From Caulobacter segnis ATCC 21756 (GTDB lineage Bacteria > Pseudomonadota > Alphaproteobacteria > Caulobacterales > Caulobacteraceae): 64,000 nt of DNA. The position numbers and the translations under genes were made by a program. Shown here piece after piece: positions 8,412 through 18,331 of this stretch. Location: contig NC_014100.1 of assembly GCF_000092285.1 (NCBI RefSeq), forward strand, positions 2,046,001-2,110,000, written 5' to 3'. How positions within the stretch are numbered: the first letter of the stretch is position 1; each line of letters opens with the position of its first letter. The notes beneath the pieces are model-generated. The model searched no databases. It was given only the letters and a program-made list of their open reading frames with translations, and was not told the DNA's origin.

Positions 8412-10582
8412 GCCAGAGCCTGACCCTGCATCGTGACCTCGAGGCCTTTGTTCGGCGGGACGAGGCGGGGAAGGGCCGTCTCGAACTGCTCGTCAGCGGC
8501 GCGCGTTGCGCTGGCTGCATCAACAAGATCGAGAAGGCGGTCCGCGAGATTCCCGGCGTGGACGCGGCTCGCCTGAACCTCACGACCGGCAAGCTTGCCG
8601 TCCAGTTGGAAGGCAAGGAAGCCGATCCCGAGCGCGTGGTCGAGACCGTCGAGGCGCTCGGCTATCGCGCCTGCCTGTTCGATCCCGGCGAAGCCGCCGC
8701 CGCGCAGGATCGTGAAGGGCGCGAGCTCGCCGTCGCCCTCGGCGTGGCCGGCTTCGGGGCCGGCAACGTCATGATGTTCACCGTGCCCGCCTGGGCCGGC
8801 CTTTTTGGGCAGGAGCTGAACAGCTCCACCCTGACGCTGATGTACTGGATGGCCGCGATCGTCGCGACGCCTTGTGCGCTGTTCGCCGGGCGTCCGTTCT
8901 TCCGGTCCGCCTGGGCCTCGCTGAAGCGAGGCAAGGCCAATATGGACGTGCCGATCTCGATCGGCGTGATCCTGACCCTGATCGTCAGCTTCTCCGAGAC
9001 GATCCTGCGCGGCAAGCACGCCTATTTCGACGCGGCGGTGACGCTGCTGTTCCTGCTGCTGATCGGCCGCTACCTGGATCACCGCCTGCGCGCCAACGCC
9101 CGCTCGGCCGCGCGCGATCTTCTGGCCTTGCAGACCCCGGTCGCCATGCGCTTGATCGACGGCGTCGAGCAGGGCGTTCCCGTCGCCGACGTCAAGATCG
9201 GCGATCAGCTCGTTGTCGCGCCCGGGGACCGCGTGCCGGTCGATGGGCTTGTCGAGAGCGGCCAGTCCGAACTCGACAACGCGCTGATCACCGGCGAGAC
9301 CGCTCTGGCCCCTGTCGGCGCGGGCGCGCGCTTGCACGCCGGCGCCCTGAACCTGTCGGGCCGGTTGGTGATGACCGCCACGGCGCGGAGCGAGGACTCC
9401 ACGGTGGCGGCCATCGCCCGACTGATGGAAGCCGGCGCCCAGACCCGCTCGGCCTATGTGCGGCTGGCCGACAAGGCCGCCGCGCTGTACGTGCCGGTCG
9501 TGCACACCGCCGCGGCCCTGACCTTCGTCGGCGGCTGGGCGCTGGGCCTTGGTCCGCGCGAAGCGCTGCTGCGCGCGGCCGCCGTGCTGATCGTCACCTG
9601 TCCCTGCGCCCTGGGTCTCGCCGTGCCCGCCGTCCAGATCGCCGCCAGCAGCCGCCTTTTCCGCAAGGGCGTGCTGGTCAAGTCCGGCGCCGCGCTCGAG
9701 CGGCTGGCCGAGGTCGACCACGTCGTTTTCGACAAGACGGGGGTGCTGACCGAAGGCCGCCCGCGCCTGATCGACGCGCCGGCGCATCTGGTCGCCATGG
9801 CCGCGCCGCTGGCCCGCGCCTCGCGCCACCCGCTGGCCAAGGCCATGGCCGCTCAGGCCGGCCTGGGGCCGGTCGCGATCGACTGCGTCGAGACGGCGGG
9901 GCAGGGCGTCGAGGGCGTCATCGACGGTCGCCGCGCGCGTCTGGGCCGCGCCGCCTTCGTCGGCGTGACCGGTGGCGACGCCCGCGAGACCGAGCTGTGG
10001 TTCGGCTTCGAAAACGACATCAAGATCCGCTTCGTGTTCGAGGACCAGCCCCGCGCCGACGCGGCTGACACCCTCGCGCGCCTTCGCCGCATGGGCCTAT
10101 CGGTCGAGATCCTATCCGGCGATCTCGCCGGTCCGGTGAGCGACATCGCGCGCGAGGTCGGCGTCGCCGAATGGCGCGCGGGCCTGACGCCGTTCGACAA
10201 GGCCGCGATCGTGGATCAGTTCAAGGCCGACGGCCGCAAGGTCCTGATGGTCGGCGACGGCCTCAATGACGCCGCGGCGCTCTCCAAGGCCCACGCTTCG
10301 ATGGCGCCCGGCGCGGCCGTGGACGCCGCCCAGAACGCCGCCGACCTCGTCTTCACCGGCGAGGGACTCGAAGCGGTCGTCGAAGCGATCGATACGGCCC
10401 GCGAAGCGCGCCGCCGGGCGCTCGAGAACTTCGGCTTCTCGGCGCTCTACAATGTCGTGGCCACGCCAGCGGCCATGTTCGGCCTGATCAATCCCTTCAT
10501 CGCCGCTTTGGCGATGTCGGGCTCCTCGATGGTCGTGCTGCTGAACGCCGCGCGGCCGCGCATCGCCTGGAGGCGTCGATGA
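8408..10582 (+). CDS. fixI: Copper-transporting P1B-type ATPase for cbb3 assembly
   Basis: FixI/CcoI supplies copper for the binuclear centre of cbb3 oxidase and is not a detoxification pump. The 724-residue protein has an N-terminal HMA domain with CAGC at residues 34-37, the transmembrane CPC motif at 398-400, phosphorylation site DKTG from residue 442, and GDGLND from about 616. The HP motif (ASRHPLAKA) is also present. All catalytic elements look intact. It overlaps fixH and ccoS by ATGA at both ends. Confidence 0.96.
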   Translation: MSQSLTLHRDLEAFVRRDEAGKGRLELLVSGARCAGCINKIEKAVREIPGVDAARLNLTTGKLAVQLEGKEADPERVVETVEALGYRACLFDPGEAAAAQDREGRELAVALGVAGFGAGNVMMFTVPAWAGLFGQELNSSTLTLMYWMAAIVATPCALFAGRPFFRSAWASLKRGKANMDVPISIGVILTLIVSFSETILRGKHAYFDAAVTLLFLLLIGRYLDHRLRANARSAARDLLALQTPVAMRLIDGVEQGVPVADVKIGDQLVVAPGDRVPVDGLVESGQSELDNALITGETALAPVGAGARLHAGALNLSGRLVMTATARSEDSTVAAIARLMEAGAQTRSAYVRLADKAAALYVPVVHTAAALTFVGGWALGLGPREALLRAAAVLIVTCPCALGLAVPAVQIAASSRLFRKGVLVKSGAALERLAEVDHVVFDKTGVLTEGRPRLIDAPAHLVAMAAPLARASRHPLAKAMAAQAGLGPVAIDCVETAGQGVEGVIDGRRARLGRAAFVGVTGGDARETELWFGFENDIKIRFVFEDQPRADAADTLARLRRMGLSVEILSGDLAGPVSDIAREVGVAEWRAGLTPFDKAAIVDQFKADGRKVLMVGDGLNDAAALSKAHASMAPGAAVDAAQNAADLVFTGEGLEAVVEAIDTAREARRRALENFGFSALYNVVATPAAMFGLINPFIAALAMSGSSMVVLLNAARPRIAWRRR

Positions 10583-10740
10583 ACATCGTCCTGTTTCTGG
10601 CTCCGTTCTCGATCGGCCTTGGGGCCATGGGCCTTTTCGCCTTCTTCTGGACCATGCGTTCGGGCCAGTACGAGGATCCTAAGGGCGACGCCGCCCGGAT
10701 CCTCTACGACCACCTCGAGGACAAGCCGCCCGAGGATTGA
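10579..10740 (+). CDS. ccoS: cbb3 oxidase maturation protein CcoS
   Basis: A 53-residue protein encoded by a short frame that overlaps the fixI stop (ATGA). It has one N-terminal helix (about residues 4-25) followed by the family signature FFWTMRSGQYEDPKGDA. CcoS is required for insertion of haem b and copper into CcoN in Rhodobacter. Its last codons and stop overlap the first bases of the FixK box that serves hemN, a compact arrangement noted separately. Confidence 0.93.
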   Translation: MNIVLFLAPFSIGLGAMGLFAFFWTMRSGQYEDPKGDAARILYDHLEDKPPED

Positions 10741-10750
10741 TCCAAATCAC
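10737..10750. promoter_or_regulatory. FixK/FNR-type box upstream of hemN
   Basis: TTGATCCAAATCAC matches TTGAT-N4-ATCAA at 9 of 10 defined positions and is centred 55.5 bp before the hemN start. It overlaps the ccoS stop codon. It would let hemN respond to low oxygen directly as well as by readthrough from cco. Confidence 0.75.
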
Positions 10751-10798
10751 GGCGGGGGCCGGGAAGGCGGAGCAGGTTGCCCGCGTCAGGAGAGACGC

Positions 10799-12178
10799 AT
10801 GACCGCTGCCGCCGCCACGATTCCCGCCAACGACCAACGCGCGCTTCTGACGCGCTACGACAGCCGGGCGCCCCGCTACACCAGCTACCCGACCGCGCTG
10901 CAGTTCTCGAAAGAGGTCGACGCGGAGGTCTATGGCGATTGGCTGGCGGGCCTGGATCCGCGCGAGCCGGTCTCCCTCTACGCCCACATCCCGTTCTGTG
11001 ATCGCCTGTGCTGGTACTGCGGCTGCAACACCCGGGTGGTGAAGAAGCAGGCCCTAATCAGCGAATATGTCGAACGCCTGGTCGACGAACTGGCGCTGGT
11101 CGAGGCTCGCTTGCCGGGCCGGATCAAGGCCGGCGCGGTGCACCTGGGCGGCGGCACGCCCAACATGCTTTCGCGCGACGATCTCGTGCGACTGTTCGGC
11201 GCCCTGCGCCACGTCTTCCCGTTCGCCCCGGGCGTCGAGATATCGGCCGAGCTCGATCCGGCCGTCCTCACCGAGAGCTGGGTCAAGGCCGCGGCTTTCC
11301 ACGGCCTGACCCGCGCCAGTCTGGGCGTCCAGGATCTGGCGCCGCACGTCCAGGAGGCGGTCAATCGCGTCGAGCCGTTCGAGGTCGTGGCGCGCGCGAC
11401 TCACTGGCTGCGCCAAGCCGGCGTCGCCTCGATCAATCTCGACCTGATGTACGGCCTGCCCAAGCAGATGACCGCCGACGTCGTCGCGACGCTGGACAAG
11501 GTGCTGACCCTGCGGCCCGAGCGCATCGCCCTGTTTGGCTACGCGCACGTGCCGTGGGCGCGGACGCACCAGAAGCTGATCCGCGAAGAGGACCTGGCGG
11601 ACGCCAATGGCCGCTTCGAGCAGAGCCAGGCCGCCGCCGAGCGTCTCGTGAAGGCCGGCTATGTCGCGATCGGCCTCGATCACTTCGCCTTGCCGAACGA
11701 CGATCTGGCCCTCGGTGTCGCCACCGGCACGCTGCGCCGAAACTTCCAGGGCTACACCACCGACCAGCATCCGACGCTGATCGGTCTTGGCGCGTCGTCG
11801 ATCGGTCGCATGCCCGGCGGCTATGTCCAGAACCTGACCGCCGAAGTCGCTTGGCGCGACGCCATCGTCCAGGGCCGGCTACCGGTCGCCCGCGGTGTGA
11901 AATTGACCGCGGACGATCGGCTGCGCGCCGACGTGATCGAGCGGCTGATGTGCGATTTCCAGGTCGACCTCGCGGCGGTCGCCGCGCGGCACGGCGTTTC
12001 GTCGGCCATCTTCGCGGCAGACATCACCAAGCTCGCGGAGCTGCGCGCCGACGGCCTCGTGGAGGTCGCTGGCGATGTCGTTCGCGTGACCGCCACGGGC
12101 CGTCCGTTCATGCGCTTGGCCGCCCAGGCGTTCGATCACCGGTCAGACGCGCAGGAAGGCTTCTCTCGCGCGATCTAG
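10799..12178 (+). CDS. hemN: Oxygen-independent coproporphyrinogen III dehydrogenase
   Basis: A radical-SAM enzyme that converts coproporphyrinogen III to protoporphyrinogen IX without O2, so haem synthesis continues when cbb3 oxidase is induced. The 459-residue length fits true HemN. The cluster motif CDRLCWYCGC supplies C67, C71 and C74, and LGGGTPNML and the C-terminal HemN domain are present. The start MTAAAATIPAND is preceded by an AGGAGAG ribosome site; the same frame runs upstream but through ccoS. A FixK box lies 55 bp upstream. Confidence 0.95.
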   Translation: MTAAAATIPANDQRALLTRYDSRAPRYTSYPTALQFSKEVDAEVYGDWLAGLDPREPVSLYAHIPFCDRLCWYCGCNTRVVKKQALISEYVERLVDELALVEARLPGRIKAGAVHLGGGTPNMLSRDDLVRLFGALRHVFPFAPGVEISAELDPAVLTESWVKAAAFHGLTRASLGVQDLAPHVQEAVNRVEPFEVVARATHWLRQAGVASINLDLMYGLPKQMTADVVATLDKVLTLRPERIALFGYAHVPWARTHQKLIREEDLADANGRFEQSQAAAERLVKAGYVAIGLDHFALPNDDLALGVATGTLRRNFQGYTTDQHPTLIGLGASSIGRMPGGYVQNLTAEVAWRDAIVQGRLPVARGVKLTADDRLRADVIERLMCDFQVDLAAVAARHGVSSAIFAADITKLAELRADGLVEVAGDVVRVTATGRPFMRLAAQAFDHRSDAQEGFSRAI

Positions 12179-12188
12179 TTTTCAGAAA

Positions 12189-12202
12189 CTGATCGAGGTC
12201 AA
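12189..12202. promoter_or_regulatory. Weak FixK/FNR-like box upstream of ompW
   Basis: CTGATCGAGGTCAA matches 8 of 10 defined positions of TTGAT-N4-ATCAA and is centred 78.5 bp before the OmpW start. Position after hemN and the known oxygen response of OmpW proteins make it plausible, but the match is imperfect. Confidence 0.4.
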
Positions 12203-12273
12203 GGTCGAGTGCTTCGAAATCCCGCAAATAAAGATCGCGACGAAAATTAGAGAGTCGCCACTTCTGGGGATAG

Positions 12274-12921
12274 ATGATGAAGACGCTTATTCTTTCGGCC
12301 ATCGCGGCGACGGCTCTGGCTGGCGGCGTGGCGCACGCTGAGGACTTCTCGCCGAACGCCAAGGGCGATTTCATCGTCCATGCGCGTATCACGCAAGTCG
12401 CGCCGGACAAGGATGCGGCCATCCTGACCGCCGCGGGCGCGGCCACCGGCCTGAAAGCCCATGTGAAGGACGACATCAAGCCGACCCTGGGCTTCACCTA
12501 CTTCCTGACCGACAAGGTCGCCGTTGAAGCCATCCTGGGCACCACCGAGCACGACATCCGCGCTCAAGGCGGTACGACGGACGTTCTGGTCCACAAGACC
12601 TGGGTGCTGCCGCCGGTCGTGACCCTGCAGTACCACCCGCTGCCGGCCGCTCGCGTCAGCCCCTATGTCGGCGCGGGCATCAACTACATGCTGTTCTACA
12701 GCAGCAAGGACAAGAACGGCTTCACCGTGAAGGTCGACGACGGCTTCGGCTACGCCCTGCAGGCCGGCGTCAACGTCAAGCTGAAGGACAACTGGCTGCT
12801 GAACGCCGACATCAAGAAGGTCTATTTCAGCACCGACGCCAAGATCAACGGCGGCGCCCTGAAGGCCAAGGTGGACCTGGATCCGCTGGTGTCTTCGGTC
12901 GGCTTCAGCCGCAAGTTCTAA
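12274..12921 (+). CDS. OmpW family outer-membrane protein
   Basis: A 215-residue eight-stranded beta-barrel protein of the OmpW family, which forms small hydrophobic channels. A signal peptide covers about residues 1-22 (LILSAIAATALAGGVAHA). The mature part has FIVHARITQVAPD, LGFTYFLTDKVAVE, PYVGAGINYMLFY and a C-terminal phenylalanine (GFSRKF) typical of Bam-dependent barrels. The start may be either of the tandem ATGs at 12274 and 12277. OmpW is an oxygen-responsive protein in enteric bacteria; here a weak FixK-like box lies upstream. A strong terminator follows. Confidence 0.9.
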   Translation: MMKTLILSAIAATALAGGVAHAEDFSPNAKGDFIVHARITQVAPDKDAAILTAAGAATGLKAHVKDDIKPTLGFTYFLTDKVAVEAILGTTEHDIRAQGGTTDVLVHKTWVLPPVVTLQYHPLPAARVSPYVGAGINYMLFYSSKDKNGFTVKVDDGFGYALQAGVNVKLKDNWLLNADIKKVYFSTDAKINGGALKAKVDLDPLVSSVGFSRKF

Positions 12922-12959
12922 GACCCGCCGCCGGCTTCTCCGGCGACACGTGCGCGACG

Positions 12960-12999
12960 CAAGGTTCGGCCCGCAAGGGTCGGACCTTGTTTGCGTTTT
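12960..12999 (+). terminator. Intrinsic terminator after ompW
   Basis: A 13-bp stem (12960-12972 with 12977-12989, two G-U pairs) closed by a GCAA tetraloop and followed by TTTGCGTTTT. A smaller GC-rich hairpin lies just upstream. Confidence 0.75.
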
Positions 13000-13143
13000 C
13001 GCTCCAAGCCTCGGTGTCTTGGGGCGGGGCCGTCGATCTCGCTGGCTGCGAGCCGACCGCCAAGGCATGATAGCAAGCGCGCCCGCCGACGTGCCTGCGC
13101 GCCTTTGGCGACACGCCTGAAATCGAAGGACTAGACGCGCGCC

Positions 13144-14208
13144 ATGTTCCACCGCCCTTCTCAGCACAAGGACTTCGGAGTGTTCCTGCCGGTCGCCAAC
13201 GGCGGCTGGATCATCTCCAAGACCGCGCCGGTCCTCGACGGCCTCTACGCTCAGAACCGCGCCGCCGCGGTGAAGGCCGATGAGGTCGGCATGGATTTCG
13301 TGATGTCGATGGGCAAGTTCCGCGGTTTCGGCGGCGAGACCGACCATTGGGGCACGGCTCTGGAGTCCGTGACCATGATGGCGGGCATCGCCGAGGCGAC
13401 CAAGACCGTGAAGATCTGGGCGACCATCCATCCGCTGCTGCAGAACCCGGCCGTGGCGGCCAAGATGATCGCCACCTTGGACCACATCAGCGGCGGCCGC
13501 GCGGGCCTGAACATCGTGGCCGGCGCCTACAAGGGCGAGTTCGACCAGATGGGCGCGTGGGACGACTCCCTGACCCACGACGACCGCTACGCCCTGACCG
13601 AGGAATGGACGACGATCGTCAAGCGGCTGTGGGCCGAGGACAGCGTCGACTTCCAGGGCAAGTACTTCACGATGAAGGACTGCCAGTCCAAGCCCAAGCC
13701 ATTGTCCAAGCCGCGTCCGGACCTGGTCTGCGCCGGCATGAGCGACCGGGGCTTTCAGTTCTCGGTGCGCGAAGCCGACATCTGTTTCATCGGCGGCCGC
13801 ACCCCGGACGAGCGCCGCGACGCCTCGCTGCGGGCCAAGAAGACCGCCGAGGCGATGGGCAAGAGCATCAAGACCTTCGCCATGTGCACCGTCGTTCACG
13901 GCGACACGGACGCCGACGCCGAGGCCAAGGTCGAGCACTACAAGAGCGGCGCCGACATGGGCGCCATCCTGGCCATGCTGGAAAGCTGGGGCGTGCCGGC
14001 CGAGAAACTGTCGAGCGTGGCGGCCGCCCAGGGGGCGTTCATGACCCATACCGTGGTCGGCTCGCCCAAGACCTGCGGCGAGCAGATCGAGACGTTCCTG
14101 CGCTACTGCGAACTGGACGGCCTGATGATGATCTTCCCCGACTATGTCGAAGGGCTGACCATGTTCGGGTCCGAGATCCTGCCGGGCCTGCGGGCGGTGT
14201 TTCAGTGA
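13144..14208 (+). CDS. RutA-like flavin-dependent monooxygenase (LLM class)
   Basis: A 354-residue bacterial luciferase-like flavoprotein. The pattern GVFLPVANGGWIIS, SMGKFRGFGGETDHW, ISGGRAGLNIVAG and LVCAGMSDRGFQFS closely follows RutA, which opens the uracil ring using FMN and O2. It is followed immediately by a cysteine hydrolase resembling RutB, the next enzyme of that pathway. No rutC, rutD, rutF or rutR is near, so this may be a dispersed Rut gene pair or a paralogue acting on another pyrimidine or N-heterocycle. A flavin reductase partner would be needed from elsewhere. The start has a moderate AAGGA site 13 nt upstream. Confidence 0.75.
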   Translation: MFHRPSQHKDFGVFLPVANGGWIISKTAPVLDGLYAQNRAAAVKADEVGMDFVMSMGKFRGFGGETDHWGTALESVTMMAGIAEATKTVKIWATIHPLLQNPAVAAKMIATLDHISGGRAGLNIVAGAYKGEFDQMGAWDDSLTHDDRYALTEEWTTIVKRLWAEDSVDFQGKYFTMKDCQSKPKPLSKPRPDLVCAGMSDRGFQFSVREADICFIGGRTPDERRDASLRAKKTAEAMGKSIKTFAMCTVVHGDTDADAEAKVEHYKSGADMGAILAMLESWGVPAEKLSSVAAAQGAFMTHTVVGSPKTCGEQIETFLRYCELDGLMMIFPDYVEGLTMFGSEILPGLRAVFQ

Positions 14209-14213
14209 ATGCG

Positions 14214-14858
14214 ATGACGACAGCGGCGGGCATGGCCGACGATTTGAAAGCCTGGATCGCGCCGTCGCGGACGGCGGTGCTGGTGATCGACATGCAGGTC
14301 GACTTCGCCTCGCCCGAAGGCGCTCTGGGCCAGTATGTCGACATGGCCGCGGTCCAGCCCGCCGTGGCCGCCGCCGAGCGTCTGGTCGACGCGGCGCGCG
14401 GGGCGCGGGTTCCGGTCATCTTCGTTGGCCTTTTCACAACGCCGGAGACGGACTCGCCGAGCTGGAAGGAGCGCATGCGCCGTCGCGGCGGCGACCCGGA
14501 CAACGAGAGCGCCCTGTGCCGCGAGGGCCAGCCCGGCTCGGACTTCTACGGTCCCAAGCCGCTGCCGGGCGAGGTCGTCGTCCACAAGACCCGTTATAGC
14601 GGCTTCGCTGGCACGGACCTCGACGCGCGACTGAAGGCCCTCGGCGTCGACACCCTGATCGTGGCCGGCCTGACCACCGAGTGCTGCGTCGACAGCACCG
14701 TGCGCGACGCCTTCAGCCTGGACTATCACGTCTTCGTCGCGGCCGACGCCTGCGCCGCCTACGAGGCCGACATCCACGCCGCCTCGCTGAAGGTGATGGA
14801 ACTGAACAGCGCGATCCTGACCGACACGAACGCGATCGCCGCCGCCTGGAGCCGCTAG
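14214..14858 (+). CDS. RutB-like cysteine hydrolase (isochorismatase family)
   Basis: A 214-residue isochorismatase-fold amidohydrolase. The Asp-Lys-Cys catalytic triad is visible: Asp in VLVIDMQVDF, Lys in VVVHKTRYSGF and Cys in TTECCVDSTVRDAF. KTRYSGF and the STxRD segment match RutB, the ureidoacrylate amidohydrolase. An alternative GTG start at 14205 overlaps the RutA-like stop as GTGA, adding three residues; I give the ATG. The pairing suggests ring opening followed by carbamate release, with the substrate unproven. Confidence 0.72.
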   Translation: MTTAAGMADDLKAWIAPSRTAVLVIDMQVDFASPEGALGQYVDMAAVQPAVAAAERLVDAARGARVPVIFVGLFTTPETDSPSWKERMRRRGGDPDNESALCREGQPGSDFYGPKPLPGEVVVHKTRYSGFAGTDLDARLKALGVDTLIVAGLTTECCVDSTVRDAFSLDYHVFVAADACAAYEADIHAASLKVMELNSAILTDTNAIAAAWSR

Positions 14859-14880
14859 GGCCTGCCGACGGCCTTTGGGA

Positions 14881-14910
14881 AGCGGGCCGGCCGGCTATGA
14901 CCGGCCCGCT
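14881..14910. terminator. Bidirectional terminator between converging genes
   Basis: A perfect 10-bp inverted repeat (AGCGGGCCGG and its complement) with a 10-nt loop, lying between the RutB-like stop at 14858 and the aldose epimerase stop at 14917. Neither side has a strong T tract. Confidence 0.55.
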
Positions 14911-14916
14911 CGCAGG

Positions 14917-16056
14917 CTACTTGGCGACGCCGACCTTGAAGATCATCACATTGCGATAGGTCTGGCCGGGATCGAGGCGCACCGGCGCGAACTGGGGCTT
15001 GTTCGGCGCGTCCGGGAAGTGCTGCGGCTCCAGCGCGATGCCATCGCCCTGGCGGTACAGCTTGCCGCTCTTGCCGATCCACGAACCATCCAGGAAGTTG
15101 CCGGCATAGAACTGGACGCCCGGCTGGTCAGAGAGGATCTCGAGCACGCGCCCGCTCTTGGGATCGGCCAGTCGCGCCGCCAAGCGAAGAGCGCCGCCCG
15201 ATTTGCCGTTCAGCACGTAGTTATGGTCATAACCCTTACCGACGATCAGCTGCGGCTCGCTGGCGTCACGGATGCGCGCGCCGACGGCCGTGGGCGTCCG
15301 GAAGTCGAAGGCGGTTCCCGCCACCGGCGTGGTCGCGCCCGTGGGGATCAGTTCGTTGTCGACGGGTGTGTAGCCGTCCGCGGGGATCGTCAGCAGGTTG
15401 CCCATGGCGCCGTCCGGCGAGCCTTCGCCAGCGACGTTGAACAGGGCGTGGTTGGTCATGTTGACGATCGTCGGCTTGTCGGTCGTCGCGCCGTAGGTGA
15501 TCGTCAGCTGGTTCTGTTCATCGAGCGCGTAGGTCGCCGTGGCGTTCACGGTCCCGGGATAGCCCTGGTCGCCGTCTGGGCTGACATAGCCTAGCGTCAC
15601 CGAAGCCGTCGGACCGGACTTCGTCTCCAGCACCTTCCAGACGACCTTGTCGAAGCCCTTCACGCCGCCATGCAGGGCGGCGACGCCGTTGTTGTTCAGC
15701 GCCAGCTGGTAGGTCTTGCCGTCCAACTCGAAGCGGCCCTTGCCGATGCGGTTGGCGAAGCGACCGACGGTGGCGCCGAAATAGCTGGCGTTCTTCACAT
15801 AAGTCGCCGCGTCGTTGAAGCCGAGCACGATGTCGGCCTTCTTGCCGGCCTTGTCGGGGGCGACCAGAGACTGCAGTGTCGCGCCATAGGTGATCACCGT
15901 GGCGCTGACGCCCTTGGCGTTGGTCAGGGTGACGGCTTCAACCGCCTCGCCGGACGGCGTCTGGCCGAAAGGACGGCGGGAAAGTTCGGCGGCCGTGGCC
16001 GTGGATGTCGCCGCCAGGGCGAGCGCGCCGTACAGGGCGATGGTCTTGAGCGTCAT
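14917..16056 (-). CDS. galM: Periplasmic aldose 1-epimerase
   Basis: Interconverts alpha and beta anomers of aldoses such as galactose, arabinose or xylose. The 379-residue protein starts with a signal peptide (LYGALALAATSTATAA) and so acts in the periplasm. GalM signatures are YGATLQSLVAPD, GRFANRIGKGRF, NNNGVAALHGG and YDHNYVLN; the catalytic Glu is likely in DGIALEPQHFPD. It is the last gene of a leftward operon with the 1-dehydrogenase and AraD1 genes, 33 bp downstream of the dehydrogenase. It would feed the correct anomer to the dehydrogenase step. Confidence 0.92.
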   Translation of the reverse strand: MTLKTIALYGALALAATSTATAAELSRRPFGQTPSGEAVEAVTLTNAKGVSATVITYGATLQSLVAPDKAGKKADIVLGFNDAATYVKNASYFGATVGRFANRIGKGRFELDGKTYQLALNNNGVAALHGGVKGFDKVVWKVLETKSGPTASVTLGYVSPDGDQGYPGTVNATATYALDEQNQLTITYGATTDKPTIVNMTNHALFNVAGEGSPDGAMGNLLTIPADGYTPVDNELIPTGATTPVAGTAFDFRTPTAVGARIRDASEPQLIVGKGYDHNYVLNGKSGGALRLAARLADPKSGRVLEILSDQPGVQFYAGNFLDGSWIGKSGKLYRQGDGIALEPQHFPDAPNKPQFAPVRLDPGQTYRNVMIFKVGVAK

Positions 16057-16089
16057 GTTTCCTCTCCGTCTTGTTCTGTTGGCGCTGCG

Positions 16090-18008
<1,919 letters not shown>

Positions 18009-18030
18009 GGCGAACGCTCCTAGCTTGTAA

Positions 18031-18041
18031 TAGTCTGACAA
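18031..18041. promoter_or_regulatory. Operator copy 1 (TAGTCTGACAA)
   Basis: Imperfect palindrome of the form TNGTC-N-GACNA, which fits the FadR-type GntR operator pattern (GT...AC core). It lies 23-33 bp upstream of the AraD1 start, where binding would block the promoter. Confidence 0.55.
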
Positions 18042-18240
18042 ATACCGTCACCGACGCGGGTGTCAAACCTCGTTTGCATGAGAGGTGCGGGACTCTCGGT
18101 CGGCTTTGGTGACAGGACTTGCGGCTGGTCGCAATGGGGCCGAGGTCTAAGGGGCGCCACCAGGCTTGGCGGCGCAATTCCGCAGGCGGTGAGCCGCCCG
18201 AACGTTGCTCGCCGTGATTGACGACCCCGACGGGCAAGGA

Positions 18241-18251
18241 TAGTCAGACAA
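18241..18251. promoter_or_regulatory. Operator copy 2 (TAGTCAGACAA)
   Basis: Differs from copy 1 by one base at the symmetry centre. Its centre is 210 bp from that of copy 1, 20 helical turns at 10.5 bp per turn. It is 81-91 bp upstream of the dehydratase start. Confidence 0.55.
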
Positions 18252-18331
18252 ATATTATAATACAAATCCGCTTGGACGGTCCCGCGCTTATGCTTGGCCG
18301 TTCCGGTCGCATAGCGTCGTCAAGGAATGTC

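Larger units (their letters stand above)
18009..18331. promoter_or_regulatory. Divergent control region of the sugar-acid operons
   Basis: A 323-bp gene-free stretch between the AraD1 start and the dehydratase start. It holds two copies of an 11-bp palindromic operator (18031-18041 and 18241-18251) and an AT-rich run at 18250-18267 (AATATTATAATACAAA) that could include a -10 element. Short frames here have no ribosome sites I trust. Confidence 0.7.

Noticed and set aside
12247..14049. 600-residue open frame on the minus strand
   Set aside because: It lies antisense to ompW and the RutA-like gene, is rich in Arg, His, Gly and Asp with no domain pattern, and is typical of shadow frames in GC-rich DNA.
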